Positions 17,342 to 26,626 are shown, numbered from the stretch's first letter. The stretch: 43,765 nucleotides of DNA from VBCK01 sp035511515 (GCA_035511515.1 DATKFG010000082.1:1-43765), one strand, 5' to 3'. The notes: generated by a model not told the origin, from the sequence alone. Made by a program: numbers and translations.

Positions 17342-17650
17342 TCAGCCGGCCGCGCTCCGGGGCAGCTGCGCGCGCAGGTTCGCCAGCTCTTCCATCAGGT
17401 CCGCGACCAGCGCGGCCAGTTCCGGGTCGGCCTCGAACGCGATCTCCAGGCGCCGGATGGTGCGCACCCGCACAACATCGCGGCTGCCGAAGCGCCACTG
17501 CGACGGCCGGTCCCCTGGGGGACGCAGCCGGCCTTCGACCACGTGGCTGGCGACCCAGTCGGAGCTGACCGCGCAGGTGCCGCACAGCTGCTCCAGCGTC
17601 AGGCACGCTTCCTCCAGCAGGGCTCCCATCAGAACCGGTTGATCATCCAT
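17342..17650 (-). CDS. cbpM: CbpM, chaperone modulator
   Basis: A 102-residue MerR-like small protein of the CbpM family, which binds the J-domain of CbpA and inhibits its co-chaperone and DNA-binding activities. A short helix-turn-helix-like N-terminal half (LTLEQLCGTCAVSSDWVASH) is followed by VVRVRTIRRLEIAFEAD, typical of CbpM. It starts three bases after the cbpA stop, the standard cbpA-cbpM order. The pair is convergent with the SDR gene. Confidence 0.85.
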   Translation of the reverse strand: MDDQPVLMGALLEEACLTLEQLCGTCAVSSDWVASHVVEGRLRPPGDRPSQWRFGSRDVVRVRTIRRLEIAFEADPELAALVADLMEELANLRAQLPRSAAG

Positions 17651-17653
17651 CGG

Positions 17654-18604
17654 TCAGCTCCCGGATGTGGCGCGCGGATCGAATTTCACATCGCGCGCCA
17701 TGGCTTCGTACAGTTCCTTTGCGCGCGGGGTGTCGGCGGGCGGCCATACGACCCTCAGGTTCAACACCAGATCGCCCGGCGGATCGCTCGGAACCCCCCG
17801 GCCATGTACGACCAGCTGGCCTTCGGTCTGTGCCCCTGGCGGGACGCGTACCTTTAGAACCTTGCCATCCGGCGGTTCGACCGGGACGACCGCGCCGAGC
17901 GCGGCTTCCCACGGCGCAATCGGCAACTCCATCACCAGGTTGCGACCATCGATCCGGTAGCGCGGGTGCGGCTCGAAATGCACTTCGAGGTACAAGTCTC
18001 CCGGCGCGCCAGACCCGAAGCCGGGCGTGCCCTGGCCGGCCAGGCGGATCAGCTGTCCCTCGCGCACACCCGCTGGAATCTGCACGTCGAGGGTGCGCGT
18101 ATCCAGCGTAAGGCGGCCTTTCTCGTCCACCTTCGGCACGCGCAGGCTGATCCGGTGGCGCGCGCCGCGCCAGGCGTCCTCGACGTCCAGCAGCACCTTG
18201 GCGTAGTGATCTTCGCCGCGCGCGGCGTCTGCGTGGCGCGCACCGGGGCGCTGGGCCGAGCCCATGCGCCCGAACAGCTCGGAGAAGAAATCGGAGAATT
18301 GCGCGGCGTCCCCGTCCGAAAATCCGCGCCCTGAGAACTCGTAACCGGCGTCCCAGTTCGGGGGCGGGCGGAAGTCCTCGCCAGGCGCATGGCCGGTGCC
18401 CAGCGCGTTGTAGGCAGCGCGTTTTTCCGGGTCGGACAGCACCGCGTTGGCTTCGTTGATCTCCTTCATCCTCTGCTCGGCATCGGGCTCCTTGCTGACG
18501 TCGGGATGGTACTTGCGGGCGAGCTTGCGGAAGGCCTTCTTGATCTGATCGGCGCCCGCGTCGCGAGGCACGCCCAAGGTTGCGTAGTAGTCCTTGAACT
18601 CCAA
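17654..18604 (-). CDS. cbpA: CbpA, DnaJ-like co-chaperone
   Basis: A 316-residue type-II J-protein. The N-terminal J domain begins LEFKDYYATLGVPRDAGAD and contains the essential HPD in ARKYHPDVSK. A Gly/Phe-rich linker (GYEFSGRGFSDGDAAQF) and two C-terminal beta domains follow (from about residue 125, with VQIPAGVREGQLIRLAGQG), with no zinc-finger region. It stimulates DnaK and may bind DNA. I place the start at TTG 18604: it matches the CbpA N-terminus and has a GGAGG site at the right distance. An ATG at 18649 would add 15 residues with no family match. It is followed by cbpM. Confidence 0.93.
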   Translation of the reverse strand: MEFKDYYATLGVPRDAGADQIKKAFRKLARKYHPDVSKEPDAEQRMKEINEANAVLSDPEKRAAYNALGTGHAPGEDFRPPPNWDAGYEFSGRGFSDGDAAQFSDFFSELFGRMGSAQRPGARHADAARGEDHYAKVLLDVEDAWRGARHRISLRVPKVDEKGRLTLDTRTLDVQIPAGVREGQLIRLAGQGTPGFGSGAPGDLYLEVHFEPHPRYRIDGRNLVMELPIAPWEAALGAVVPVEPPDGKVLKVRVPPGAQTEGQLVVHGRGVPSDPPGDLVLNLRVVWPPADTPRAKELYEAMARDVKFDPRATSGS

Positions 18605-18763
18605 GCGGGCCTCCGAAATGACTTCGGCGCGCCACCAGGCCAGGCGCACGAAGCCGCAAGGGTACTCCTGGCGACCTGCGCCGCCGCTGGGGCCTTGATG
18701 CGCGGCTGGCGGTATCGTTGGCCCGATCGGCGGTCACACGCGGACGGATCGGAGGAGGAACAA

Positions 18764-19585
18764 ATGGAAGGTGAATTGAAAACACTCGGCCACGTTCAGA
18801 GCACGCTGACCGAGATGGCGCTGAGGTTCGGACCCAAGCTCGTCGTCGCCGTGCTGATCATGGCGGCCGGCCTGGTCGCCAGCCGCTGGCTGGCGCGGGC
18901 GACCGAGCGGACGCTGCATCGGTGGGCGCTGGAGCCGCCGGTGCGGCAGCTGCTGGTCAGGCTGGTGCGCGTGCTGGTGCTGGGACTGTTCGCGATCGTC
19001 GCCCTGCAGAACCTGGGCGTGGAACTGCTGCCGCTGATTGCCGGACTGGGTGTCGCCGGCGCCGGCCTGGCATTGGCCACGCAGGGCGTGCTGAGCAACA
19101 TGGTTGCCGGCCTGACGATCATCTTCACGCGGCCCTACCGGGTCGGCGAATCGATCGCGATCGTCGGGGTCGAAGGCACGGTGGAGGCGATCACGCTGTT
19201 CAATACGGTGCTGAGCCACGCGGACCGGTCGCGCGTCGTGATACCGAATCGCAAGATCGTCGGTGAAATCCTGCACAACTATGGCCGCATCCGGCAGGTC
19301 GTCGTCACGGTCGCCGTCGCGTACGACGCCGATTTGAAGCTGGCGCTGGCCACCGTCGACGAACTGGTGCACGGCAACCCGCGTGTGCTGGCCGATCCTG
19401 CGCCGGGGGTGCAAATCACGGCCCTGGGCGACTCGGCGGTGCGGATCAGCGCCAGCCCGTGGGTCGCGGTCGGCGACTATGGCGCGGTCGCCGGCGAGCT
19501 CAACCTGAACATCATCGAGGCGATGCGCCGGCGTGGCATCACGATCCCGTTTCCACAGCGGGAAGTGCGGCTGCTCAAAAAATGA
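18764..19585 (+). CDS. mscS: Small-conductance mechanosensitive channel (MscS family)
   Basis: A 273-residue inner-membrane channel of MscS size. Three membrane helices (about 24-44, 62-84, 92-118) are followed by the cytoplasmic beta domain. The pore helix GVAGAGLALATQGVLSNM has the family's Gly/Ala packing pattern. After it come IFTRPYRVGESIAI and VVIPNRKIVGEILHN. The protein opens under membrane tension to release osmolytes. The ATG at 18764 has a GGAGGAGG ribosome site just upstream. It is divergent from cbpA and convergent with the hopanoid operon. Confidence 0.93.
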   Translation: MEGELKTLGHVQSTLTEMALRFGPKLVVAVLIMAAGLVASRWLARATERTLHRWALEPPVRQLLVRLVRVLVLGLFAIVALQNLGVELLPLIAGLGVAGAGLALATQGVLSNMVAGLTIIFTRPYRVGESIAIVGVEGTVEAITLFNTVLSHADRSRVVIPNRKIVGEILHNYGRIRQVVVTVAVAYDADLKLALATVDELVHGNPRVLADPAPGVQITALGDSAVRISASPWVAVGDYGAVAGELNLNIIEAMRRRGITIPFPQREVRLLKK

Positions 19586-19589
19586 TTTT

Positions 19590-19626
19590 CTCCCTCTCCC
19601 GCGGAGCGGGACAGGGCCGGGGTGAG
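19590..19626. terminator. REP-like hairpin between mscS and hpnG
   Basis: TCCCGC (19597-19602) and GCGGGA (19606-19611) form a perfect 6-bp stem with a 3-base loop. The surrounding CCCTCTCCC and CCGGGGTGAGGG blocks resemble the arms of the inverted repeat at 147-280. Lying between convergent genes, it probably serves both as transcription barrier and as another copy of the dispersed element. Confidence 0.6.
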
Positions 19627-19647
19627 GGTGGTATGGGTGCCGTGGTG

Positions 19648-20322
19648 CTAGGGTGCTGCCCAGCCCAATTCCGGGCCCAGTACGCGCCGACACCGCCCCA
19701 GTACCTTGAGCGCGACGCCTGCGTCGGCCGCAACGCGCGCCAGATCCGGCAACTGGCCGGGTTCTCGAGCGATCGAGCCGATCACGGCCACCAGGTCGAT
19801 GCGGCCGTCGGCCTTCATGCCGACAACCGCCGCCGGCGGCAGCCCGCGCTCGGCCGGGTCCGAAATCACGCGCAGCACGGCAAACGGGCGACCCGCACGC
19901 TGGGCCATGCCGGCGGCAACGTGCGACTCCATGTCGGCCGCGACCGCGCCCGTGGCGGAGTGCAGATGCAACTTGTCCACCGAGCGGATCAAGGGCGAAT
20001 CGACTCCGGCCAGCGGCTGCGAGTCCGCCCCGCTCAGCGCTGCGCGCAGCCGCTCGCTCCAGCGCACATCGGTCGCGAAGCGGTGGGTTCCACCGACGAC
20101 CTCGGCGGGAATCACGAGCGTTCCCGGCGCCCGCCCCGGCTGCAGTCCGGCGGCCAGGCCGAAGCTCAGCACGGCCTCGGCGCCGGCCGACAGGGCGCGA
20201 TCGAGCTCGGCTTCGAGCCGGTTCATGTCTGCACCGGCGGCGATGGTCCGTCCCGGGGCCTGTCGTGCCACGCGCGCTTCGGCCAGCAGCCCGGTGACGA
20301 CCACCAGGAAGTGCTGCGCCAT
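19648..20322 (-). CDS. hpnG: HpnG, adenosylhopane nucleosidase
   Basis: A 224-residue member of the nucleoside phosphorylase superfamily that removes adenine from adenosylhopane to give ribosylhopane, acting after HpnH. The signature GAVAADMESHVAAGMAQR holds the nucleosidase Met-Glu pair, and AEAVLSFGLAAGLQPGRAPG near the middle fits HpnG. The start at ATG 20322 gives MAQHFLVVVTGLLAEARVA, the family N-terminus. It begins 17 bases after the shc stop and is the last gene of the hpnA-B-C-D-shc-hpnG operon. Confidence 0.9.
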   Translation of the reverse strand: MAQHFLVVVTGLLAEARVARQAPGRTIAAGADMNRLEAELDRALSAGAEAVLSFGLAAGLQPGRAPGTLVIPAEVVGGTHRFATDVRWSERLRAALSGADSQPLAGVDSPLIRSVDKLHLHSATGAVAADMESHVAAGMAQRAGRPFAVLRVISDPAERGLPPAAVVGMKADGRIDLVAVIGSIAREPGQLPDLARVAADAGVALKVLGRCRRVLGPELGWAAP

Positions 20323-20339
20323 CGGCCGATGGCTCCGCG

Positions 20340-22457
20340 TTACATCCCGATCCGCAGCGGCTCGGACCTGGCGGCCTTCAAATTGCGGTAACGCGCCAGC
20401 GCCCACAGGGGAAAGAACTTCGAGTATCCGTGATAGCGCAGGTAAAACACGCGCGGGAAGCCCGTTGCCGTGTAGTCCGGCTCGTCCCAGAAGCCGTCCG
20501 CGCCCTGCGTGCGCTGCAGGTAGCGGATGCCGCGCTCGACCGCCGGATCGTCGACGCGCCCGGCCGCCATCAGGCCCAGCAGCGCCCACGCCGTCTGCGA
20601 CGCTGTACTGGGCGCCGCCTCATAGCTCCGGTACCCCAGCCGGTAGCTTTCGCCGTCCTCGCCCCAGCCGAAGTCCGGGTTCTGGATCGATTGGAGCCAT
20701 CGCACCGCCCGCTGCACTTCCGGCGCGTCCCGGTCGACGCCGGCCGCATCGAACGCGCACAGCACCGACCACGTGCCGTAGATGTAATTCATGCCCCAGC
20801 GGCCGTACCAGCTGCCGTCGCGTTCCTGCGTGCGCCGCAGGAACTTCAGCGCGCGCTGCAGCGCCCGCCGGCGTTCCCGGGTCAGCGGCAGCTGCGCCAG
20901 CATCGATGCGCAGCGCGCCGTCACGTCCGCGGTCGGTGGATCGAGCAGCGCGCCGTGGTCTGAAAACGGGATGTGGTTCAGATATTCGTAATCGTTGTCG
21001 GCGTCGAAAGCGCCGAAGCCACCGCCGCGGCTCTGCATGCCCAGCACCCATTCGAGGCCACGCGCGACCGCCTCGCCGAACTCGGCTCCAAAGGGCAGAC
21101 CGGAACCGCGCACGGCGCGGTCCATCGCCATCACCACGACGGCGGTGTCATCGATGTCCGGGTAGTGCGGATTGTTGTACTGGAAGGCCCAGCCGCCGGG
21201 GCGCACCGCGGGGCGCGTCATCGACCAGTCGCCCACGGTGTCGAGCACCTGGCGCGGTTTGAGCCATCGAAGGGCCCGCCCGGCCCGCGCCGTCGGCTCC
21301 TCGCCACCGACCTCCAGCAGCGCATGCGCGACCAGCGCGGTGTCCCACACCGGCGACACGCAAGGCTGGCAGTAGGCCTCGTGGTCCTTGATGATCAGCA
21401 GCCGATCGACCGAACGGCGCGCCGTGGCGCGGTCGGGGTGGTCCGGGCGGTAGCCCAGTGTGGCGTACATCATCACCGAATTGGCCATCGCCGGAAAAAT
21501 GGCGCCCAGTCCGTCGTCGCCGTTCAGGCGCTCGGTGGCAAACTGCACGGCCCGCTCGATCGCGCGCCGGCGTGCTGCGGCCGGAAAGTGCGGCTCGATC
21601 AGGTGCAGCACGCGGTCGACCGCGCGGAAGATCTGGCTCCACGGGAAGCGGTGATGCTCGCCCCGGGGCCAGCGACGCACCAGCTCCGGCGGCGCGCAGA
21701 ACAGCTCGGCAATGCCGACCTGCCTCGGATTGCACGCCAGGGGCCGCAGCGCATTGAGCACCGTCAACGGCACCAGCACCGTGCGCGCCCAGTACGAGAT
21801 CTTCGCGATGTGAAACGGGAACCAGCGCGGCAGCAGCAGGATCTCGACCGGCATCACCGGCACGCTGCGCCATGGGATGGCCCCATACAGGGCCAGCAGC
21901 GAGCGCGTGAACACGTTGGTGCGCGCGGCACCGCCGTGCGCCAGGATCGCCGCGCGCGCGCGCGCCATGTGGGGCGCGTCCGGGTCGTCGCCGATCATCT
22001 TCAGCGCGAAATACGCCTTGACGCTGGCCGAGATGTTCAGCCGACCGCCCTCGAACAACGGCCAGCCGCCGTGCTCGCCCTGGATACGCCGAAGGTAGCT
22101 GCCGATCCTGCTTTCCAGCTGCGGGTCGGGCGTCTCGCCCAGCCAGTGCACCAGCAACACGTATTCGGCCGGGATCGTCGCATCGGCCTCCAGCTCGAAC
22201 ACGAAATGCCCATCGGGCTTTTGCAGGGCCTGCAGCGCGCGGGTCGCCTGGTCGATCGCATGCTGCAGCGAGCAGGGCTCGAGCGCCGCCCAGGTCGCGC
22301 CGGCCTTGGGCTCGTTCAGGCGCGCCGACATCTTCAGAACATTGGACCTGGCCGATTGGCGCAGGCTCTCGGTCTGGACCGACGCCCGCATCCGCGTGAC
22401 CACGCGCGACAGACGCACCAGCTTGACCCCGACCTTTCGAACCGCGTTGTGCGCCAT
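20340..22457 (-). CDS. shc: Squalene-hopene cyclase
   Basis: A 705-residue triterpene cyclase that converts squalene to hopene/hopanol at the membrane. The catalytic DXDD motif is DIDD at 434-437, within NNPHYPDIDDTAVVVMAMD. Several QW-type repeats are visible, for example KPDGHFVFELEAD, GEHGGWPLFEGG, SRGGGFGAFDADN, ERDGSWYGRWG and GADGFWDEPDYTATGFP. The last of these precedes the FYLRYHGYSKFFPLWALARY C-terminus. The N-terminus is about 50 residues longer than the minimal enzyme. The start ATG 22457 overlaps the hpnD stop by one base (TGATG), indicating translational coupling. Confidence 0.98.
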   Translation of the reverse strand: MAHNAVRKVGVKLVRLSRVVTRMRASVQTESLRQSARSNVLKMSARLNEPKAGATWAALEPCSLQHAIDQATRALQALQKPDGHFVFELEADATIPAEYVLLVHWLGETPDPQLESRIGSYLRRIQGEHGGWPLFEGGRLNISASVKAYFALKMIGDDPDAPHMARARAAILAHGGAARTNVFTRSLLALYGAIPWRSVPVMPVEILLLPRWFPFHIAKISYWARTVLVPLTVLNALRPLACNPRQVGIAELFCAPPELVRRWPRGEHHRFPWSQIFRAVDRVLHLIEPHFPAAARRRAIERAVQFATERLNGDDGLGAIFPAMANSVMMYATLGYRPDHPDRATARRSVDRLLIIKDHEAYCQPCVSPVWDTALVAHALLEVGGEEPTARAGRALRWLKPRQVLDTVGDWSMTRPAVRPGGWAFQYNNPHYPDIDDTAVVVMAMDRAVRGSGLPFGAEFGEAVARGLEWVLGMQSRGGGFGAFDADNDYEYLNHIPFSDHGALLDPPTADVTARCASMLAQLPLTRERRRALQRALKFLRRTQERDGSWYGRWGMNYIYGTWSVLCAFDAAGVDRDAPEVQRAVRWLQSIQNPDFGWGEDGESYRLGYRSYEAAPSTASQTAWALLGLMAAGRVDDPAVERGIRYLQRTQGADGFWDEPDYTATGFPRVFYLRYHGYSKFFPLWALARYRNLKAARSEPLRIGM

Positions 22458-23311
22458 CAGAACACCCCGTGGCGCAGGACGTTGAAAAGCAGCCGGACCT
22501 TGCCGAGGCTGACGCGACGGCGCGGCGCGGCGAAGCCCTGCCGCTCGATCCGCTCCAGGATGTCGGCGTAGACCGATGCCATCAGCCGCGGTGAGCGCAC
22601 CGCGGCGCGCCGGCACGAATCCATGATGCGGGCGGCCTGCTGGAAATGCTCCCGCGCACGCGCCACCAGCGGGGCACAAGCCCGGCCGATGTTCGGATGT
22701 GTCACCGCCGCCTGCGGCTCGGTGTCGGTGATGCCGGCGGCGACCAGCGCTTCGCGCGGCAGGTAAAGGCGCCCGATCGCGGCGTCCTCGTCCAGGTCGC
22801 GCAGGATGTTGGTCAACTGCAGCGCGCGCCCCAGGTGGTGGGCCAGCGGCCGCGCCTGCTCCGGCGGTACCCCGAAAATCCGTACCGAGAGGCGTCCGAC
22901 CGCACTGGCAACGCGGTCGCAGTACAGGTCCAAGGTGGCCCAGTCGGGGGCCCGGATATCACGTTCGGCATCCATCAGCATGCCGTCGATGATAGCGTCG
23001 AAGTCCGGCTGTTCCAGGCCATAGCGCCGGACAACGGGCGCCAGGGCCGCCAGATGCTCCGGTATGTCGCGTCCTTGATACAAGTCGGCCAGGTCGCGGC
23101 GCCACTGGGTCAGTTCGGTCTGCCGTTCGGCGCGCGACCCGTCGCGGTCGGCGATGTCGTCCACGGCCCGGCAGAAGCCGTATACCTGGTACATGGCCTC
23201 GCGCTGTTGTGCCGGCAGGATGCGCAGGGCTGCGTAGAACGAGCTGGAGCTGGCGGCGGGCGCCGCCGAGGACTGCCGCCGTGCGGCCGGCTGTGCAATG
23301 CCGATCGTCAC
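22457..23311 (-). CDS. hpnD: HpnD, presqualene diphosphate synthase
   Basis: A 284-residue trans-isoprenyl diphosphate synthase (squalene/phytoene synthase family). HpnD joins two farnesyl diphosphates into presqualene diphosphate. The two Asp-rich metal sites are DDIAD (51-55, after YGFCRAV) and RDLDED (171-176, after LTNIL). The PREALVAAGI and GRLYLP blocks also fit. It shares ATGA with the hpnC stop and TGATG with the shc start, so the three genes are tightly coupled. Confidence 0.94.
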   Translation of the reverse strand: MTIGIAQPAARRQSSAAPAASSSSFYAALRILPAQQREAMYQVYGFCRAVDDIADRDGSRAERQTELTQWRRDLADLYQGRDIPEHLAALAPVVRRYGLEQPDFDAIIDGMLMDAERDIRAPDWATLDLYCDRVASAVGRLSVRIFGVPPEQARPLAHHLGRALQLTNILRDLDEDAAIGRLYLPREALVAAGITDTEPQAAVTHPNIGRACAPLVARAREHFQQAARIMDSCRRAAVRSPRLMASVYADILERIERQGFAAPRRRVSLGKVRLLFNVLRHGVF

Positions 23312-24177
23312 GCTCCGCCCCGATGCGCGCTATGGCCTGGCGCGGCGTGCAGTCGGCGCGCGAGCTCCGAGCCCACGGCGCCGCCCGCCAGCCACAGCGC
23401 TTCGATCCGGCTCAAGTGAACCGGCTCGCTGAGCGGGTCGCGCTCGAGCAGCCACCCGTTGAGCTTGCGGGCGACCGCCACGATCACGGCCGTTTCCACG
23501 CCGAGCCGCAGGTCCTTGACGAAGGTTGGAAGCTGCGCTGCCGGTGGCAGCAGCGATGCGGTCCGGCGCGCCACCGATTGCAGGCAGGCGCGCAATTCGG
23601 GCGTGGCTCGCGGGGCGTCCAACGCGGTGACAAAGGTGCCGTGCCGCTCGAACGCATCGAGCGGCACGTACACGCGGTCCAGCGCCCGGTAGTCCTTTGC
23701 GCAGTCCTGCAGATGATTGATGACCTGCAGCGCCGAACACAACGCATCGCTCGGTTCCCAGCTCGCGCGGCTTTCGCCGTGCAGGTCGAGCACGAAACGC
23801 CCCACCGGCATGGCCGAGTAGCGGCAGTACTGCATCAGGTCGTCCCAGTCCCGGTACCGGCGCTTGGTCACGTCCAGTCGGAACGCGGTCAGCAGGTCCA
23901 GTGCGTGCTGCGCCGACAGCCCCCGTTCCCCCAGCTGCGCGCGCAGCGGCAGTGCCGCCGGATCGCGGTCCGTCCTGCCGAGCAGCGTGGCCTCCAACCC
24001 GTCGAGCAGCTCGAATTTCGCCTCGGGCGCAAGGCTGGGGTGATCGGCCACGTCGTCGGCGGCTCGTGCGAAGCGATAGTAGGCAAGGATCGGGGCGCGC
24101 AGGCCGGGGGCGATCAGGCGCGAGGCGACCGGAAAGTTCTCCTGCGTCTTGCCGGTGCCGTAGTCTTCGCAGGTCAT
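23308..24177 (-). CDS. hpnC: HpnC, hydroxysqualene synthase
   Basis: A 289-residue squalene/phytoene synthase homologue. HpnC converts presqualene diphosphate to hydroxysqualene, which HpnE then reduces to squalene. The start ENFPVASRLIAPGLRAPIL is typical of HpnC; the first Asp site is DDVAD (41-45) and the second is represented by INHLQDCAKDYRALDRVYVP. The ATG at 24177 overlaps the hpnB stop by four bases (ATGA), and its own stop overlaps the hpnD start the same way. No hpnE is found in this operon, so the last step to squalene must be encoded elsewhere. Confidence 0.93.
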   Translation of the reverse strand: MTCEDYGTGKTQENFPVASRLIAPGLRAPILAYYRFARAADDVADHPSLAPEAKFELLDGLEATLLGRTDRDPAALPLRAQLGERGLSAQHALDLLTAFRLDVTKRRYRDWDDLMQYCRYSAMPVGRFVLDLHGESRASWEPSDALCSALQVINHLQDCAKDYRALDRVYVPLDAFERHGTFVTALDAPRATPELRACLQSVARRTASLLPPAAQLPTFVKDLRLGVETAVIVAVARKLNGWLLERDPLSEPVHLSRIEALWLAGGAVGSELARRLHAAPGHSAHRGGA

Positions 24178-25328
24178 GCTTGCACGCGCCCCTTCCAAAG
24201 GCCGCCGCGGCCGCGGGCGTGCTGGTGCGCGCTGTCGAGTGTGAATACGAGGTAGGCCGCGGCGATCGCGGGCAGGCACACGGTCCATGCCGGCGACAGC
24301 CGGTAAAAGCGCACCGTCGGCCAGAATGCGAATGCCATCAGGGCCCAGGCGCCAGCCGCGATCCATCGGGCGCTGCCCGACCCGAGCAGCGCGATCAGCG
24401 GCGCGGCCAGGTAAGCCAGCGCCAGGCCCGCCACCGTCGCGGCCAGCCACCACGGCGAAAACCGCAGTTGCGCGTAAGCGCTGCGCGCCACCATACGGCG
24501 GATGTCGCCGAACGCAGGATAAGGGCGAAGACTGCGCACCCGCTCGGTCAAGCCCAGCCAGATCGGACCGTGCCGCTTCAGCCGCATGGCGAGCGCGCAG
24601 TCGTCGATCAACGCGCCCCGGATCGAGTCGATCCCGCCAGCGGCGGCCAGCGCGCTACACCGCACCAGCATGCAGCCGCCGGCGGCTGCGGCGGTCGCGC
24701 GCTGGTGCCGATTGACCCAGGCGAACGGATACAGCATCTGGAAGAAGAAGATGAATGCGGGCACCAGTGCCCGTTCGGCCAGGCTGCTGCAGCGCAGTTT
24801 TGCCATCAGCGAAACCAACGCCAGCTCGCCCGCCTCGGCGCGACGTACCAGGCTGCGCAGCGTGTCGGGGGCGTGTCCGATGTCCGCGTCGGTCAGCAGA
24901 AGGTACTCGGGACGCGCCGGCGTCTGCAGGGCGCGCACGATCCCCTGGCTCACCGCCCACAGCTTTCCGGTCCATCCGGCCGGCAGCTTGGCGCCTGGCA
25001 CGATCACGAGCTGGTCCGGAGCGCTGCTCGCCAGGCCGCGCGCCACGGCGAGCGTCGCGTCGCTGCTGTCGTCGTCGACCAGGATCACCGAGAACGGCCC
25101 CGGATAATCCTGCCGCAGCAGCGTGCCGACCGAATCGGCAATCACCTCGGCCTCGTTGCGTGCCGGCACCACGGCGACCACCCCGGGCCAGCGGGATGCG
25201 ATTGCGCCGATTGGGTCGCGATCGTCCCGCACCGAGCCGGTCCAGAAGCGGCCTCGCCCCAGCAGCAGATGGATCCAGATGGCCAGCGCGACGAGCGCAA
25301 CGGCGGTCTGCACGGCAGTCGTGCTCAT
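24174..25328 (-). CDS. hpnB: HpnB, hopanoid-associated glycosyltransferase (GT2)
   Basis: A 384-residue membrane-anchored family 2 glycosyltransferase. A first hydrophobic helix (about residues 8-24) precedes VVAVVPARNEAEVIADSVGT and the nucleotide-sugar motifs DDDSSDAT and TDADIGH. DDCALAMRLKRHG provides the late acidic residues, and two or three C-terminal membrane helices follow. The HpnB assignment is from family likeness and position between hpnA and hpnC; its precise acceptor in hopanoid metabolism is not settled. The start ATG 25328 shares ATGA with the hpnA stop. Confidence 0.9.
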   Translation of the reverse strand: MSTTAVQTAVALVALAIWIHLLLGRGRFWTGSVRDDRDPIGAIASRWPGVVAVVPARNEAEVIADSVGTLLRQDYPGPFSVILVDDDSSDATLAVARGLASSAPDQLVIVPGAKLPAGWTGKLWAVSQGIVRALQTPARPEYLLLTDADIGHAPDTLRSLVRRAEAGELALVSLMAKLRCSSLAERALVPAFIFFFQMLYPFAWVNRHQRATAAAAGGCMLVRCSALAAAGGIDSIRGALIDDCALAMRLKRHGPIWLGLTERVRSLRPYPAFGDIRRMVARSAYAQLRFSPWWLAATVAGLALAYLAAPLIALLGSGSARWIAAGAWALMAFAFWPTVRFYRLSPAWTVCLPAIAAAYLVFTLDSAHQHARGRGGLWKGRVQA

Positions 25329-26317
25329 CGGATCGTGCCCGCCTGCCGGAACCAGGCGATCGCGTCCTTCACGGCCTCGATCGGCGCACGCGCGCTGTAG
25401 CCGAGCTCGGACTGCGCCTTGGCGCTGGTGAAGAACATCTTGTACTTGGCCAACCGCAAACCGTCCAGCGTGGCGAACGGCTCCCGGCCGGTGAAGCGCG
25501 CGATCGTTTCGGCGGCGAACGCGATCGGGTAGACCGCGGCCCGCGGCAGCCGCACGCGTGGCGCTGCGCGGCCGGTCAGGCCGGCGATCATCTCGAGCAT
25601 CCGCGCCAGCGTCACGTTCTCGCCGCCCAGGATGTAGCGTTGGCCGATCCGCCCGTGCTGCAGCGCCAGCAGATGTCCGCGCGCGACATCGTCCACGTGC
25701 ACCAGGTTCAGCCCCGTATCGACGAAAGCCGGCATCCGTCCCGAGGCAGCCTCGACGATGATGCGCCCGGTCGGGGTGGGGCGCACGTCGCGCGGGCCGA
25801 TCGGCGTGGACGGGTTCACGATCACGACCGGCAGCCCATCGGCGGCTGCCATCTGCAGCGCCAGCGCTTCGGCCGCGACTTTGCTGCGCTTGTAGGCCCC
25901 GATGGCGGCATCCTGCGAGAGCATCACGCTCTCGTCGGCCGGCGTGCCGTCCGGATTCAACCGCAGCGTGGCCACGCTGCTGGTGTAGACGATGCGCTCG
26001 GCGCCCGCTGCCCGGGCGGCGAGCAGCACGTTGCGCGTGCCCTCCACGTTGTTGCGGACGATCTGGCCCGGATCCGGGGCCCACAGCCGATAGTCGGCGG
26101 CCACGTGAAAGACGAAGCGCGCTCCAGCGGCCGCGTCGATGACCGCGCGCTCGTCGCGCAGGTCGGCCTGGACGATTTGCAACCCCGGCAGATCCAGGTT
26201 GGTGCGCGGGCTGGTCGGACGCACCAGGGCGCGGACGCGATAGCCCTGCGCGAGCAGCACGCGAGCCACGGCCGAGCCGACGAAGCCCGATGCACCGGTG
26301 ACGAAAGCCAGATCCAC
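25325..26317 (-). CDS. hpnA: HpnA, hopanoid-associated sugar epimerase-like SDR
   Basis: A 330-residue extended SDR. The cofactor motif GASGFVGSAVARVL is at the N-terminus, FVFHVAADYRLW follows, and the active-site region has YTSSVATLR and AYKRSKVAAE (YxxxK). LVHVDDVARGHLLALQHGRI is typical of HpnA. It is the first gene of the hopanoid operon and is expected to act on an NDP-sugar or hopanoid head group (inference). The start is GTG 26317. A 70-base copy of its first codons lies at 36893-36962, evidence for a segmental duplication that began inside this gene. Confidence 0.93.
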   Translation of the reverse strand: MDLAFVTGASGFVGSAVARVLLAQGYRVRALVRPTSPRTNLDLPGLQIVQADLRDERAVIDAAAGARFVFHVAADYRLWAPDPGQIVRNNVEGTRNVLLAARAAGAERIVYTSSVATLRLNPDGTPADESVMLSQDAAIGAYKRSKVAAEALALQMAAADGLPVVIVNPSTPIGPRDVRPTPTGRIIVEAASGRMPAFVDTGLNLVHVDDVARGHLLALQHGRIGQRYILGGENVTLARMLEMIAGLTGRAAPRVRLPRAAVYPIAFAAETIARFTGREPFATLDGLRLAKYKMFFTSAKAQSELGYSARAPIEAVKDAIAWFRQAGTIR

Positions 26318-26626
26318 GATCAGCCAGCCAAGCAGAGCGACCGAATTGTCGTTACCCCCGTTTGGAGGGTCCGAAGCTTATCCGAACGCACCGGACGGGC
26401 CCGTCCCGCCGCCGCCTGTCGGAACGGGCGTCGGCTATCTGCCTTTGTCGCCGTCCTTCCTTTGTGGATGAACTTTTCGAGCAACGGCGGGGCTGGCCCC
26501 CGCCGAGCGGGTCTCAGCGCAGGTCTGGACATCGGGCCGCTAAAGAGTAGAGTTGTCAGTGCGGGTATTTCTCCGCGCGGCCAACAGCCCGAAAACCAGA
26601 ATCGGGACGGGCCGGGAGGAGGTGCC
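26318..26626. promoter_or_regulatory. Divergent region hpnA / accessory locus with duplicated elements
   Basis: This 309-base gap has no supported gene. It holds a 23-base element at 26371-26393 (CCGAAGCTTATCCGAACGCA then CCG) repeated identically at 37013-37035. It also holds a sigma-70-like promoter, TGGACA (26526-26531), 16 bases, TAGAGT (26548-26553), repeated with the same spacing before the second copy (37165-37192). Because the two upstream regions have otherwise diverged, conservation of these blocks argues that they are functional. The plus-strand gene starts 74 bases after the -10 box and has a GGGAGGAGG ribosome site. Confidence 0.6.
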
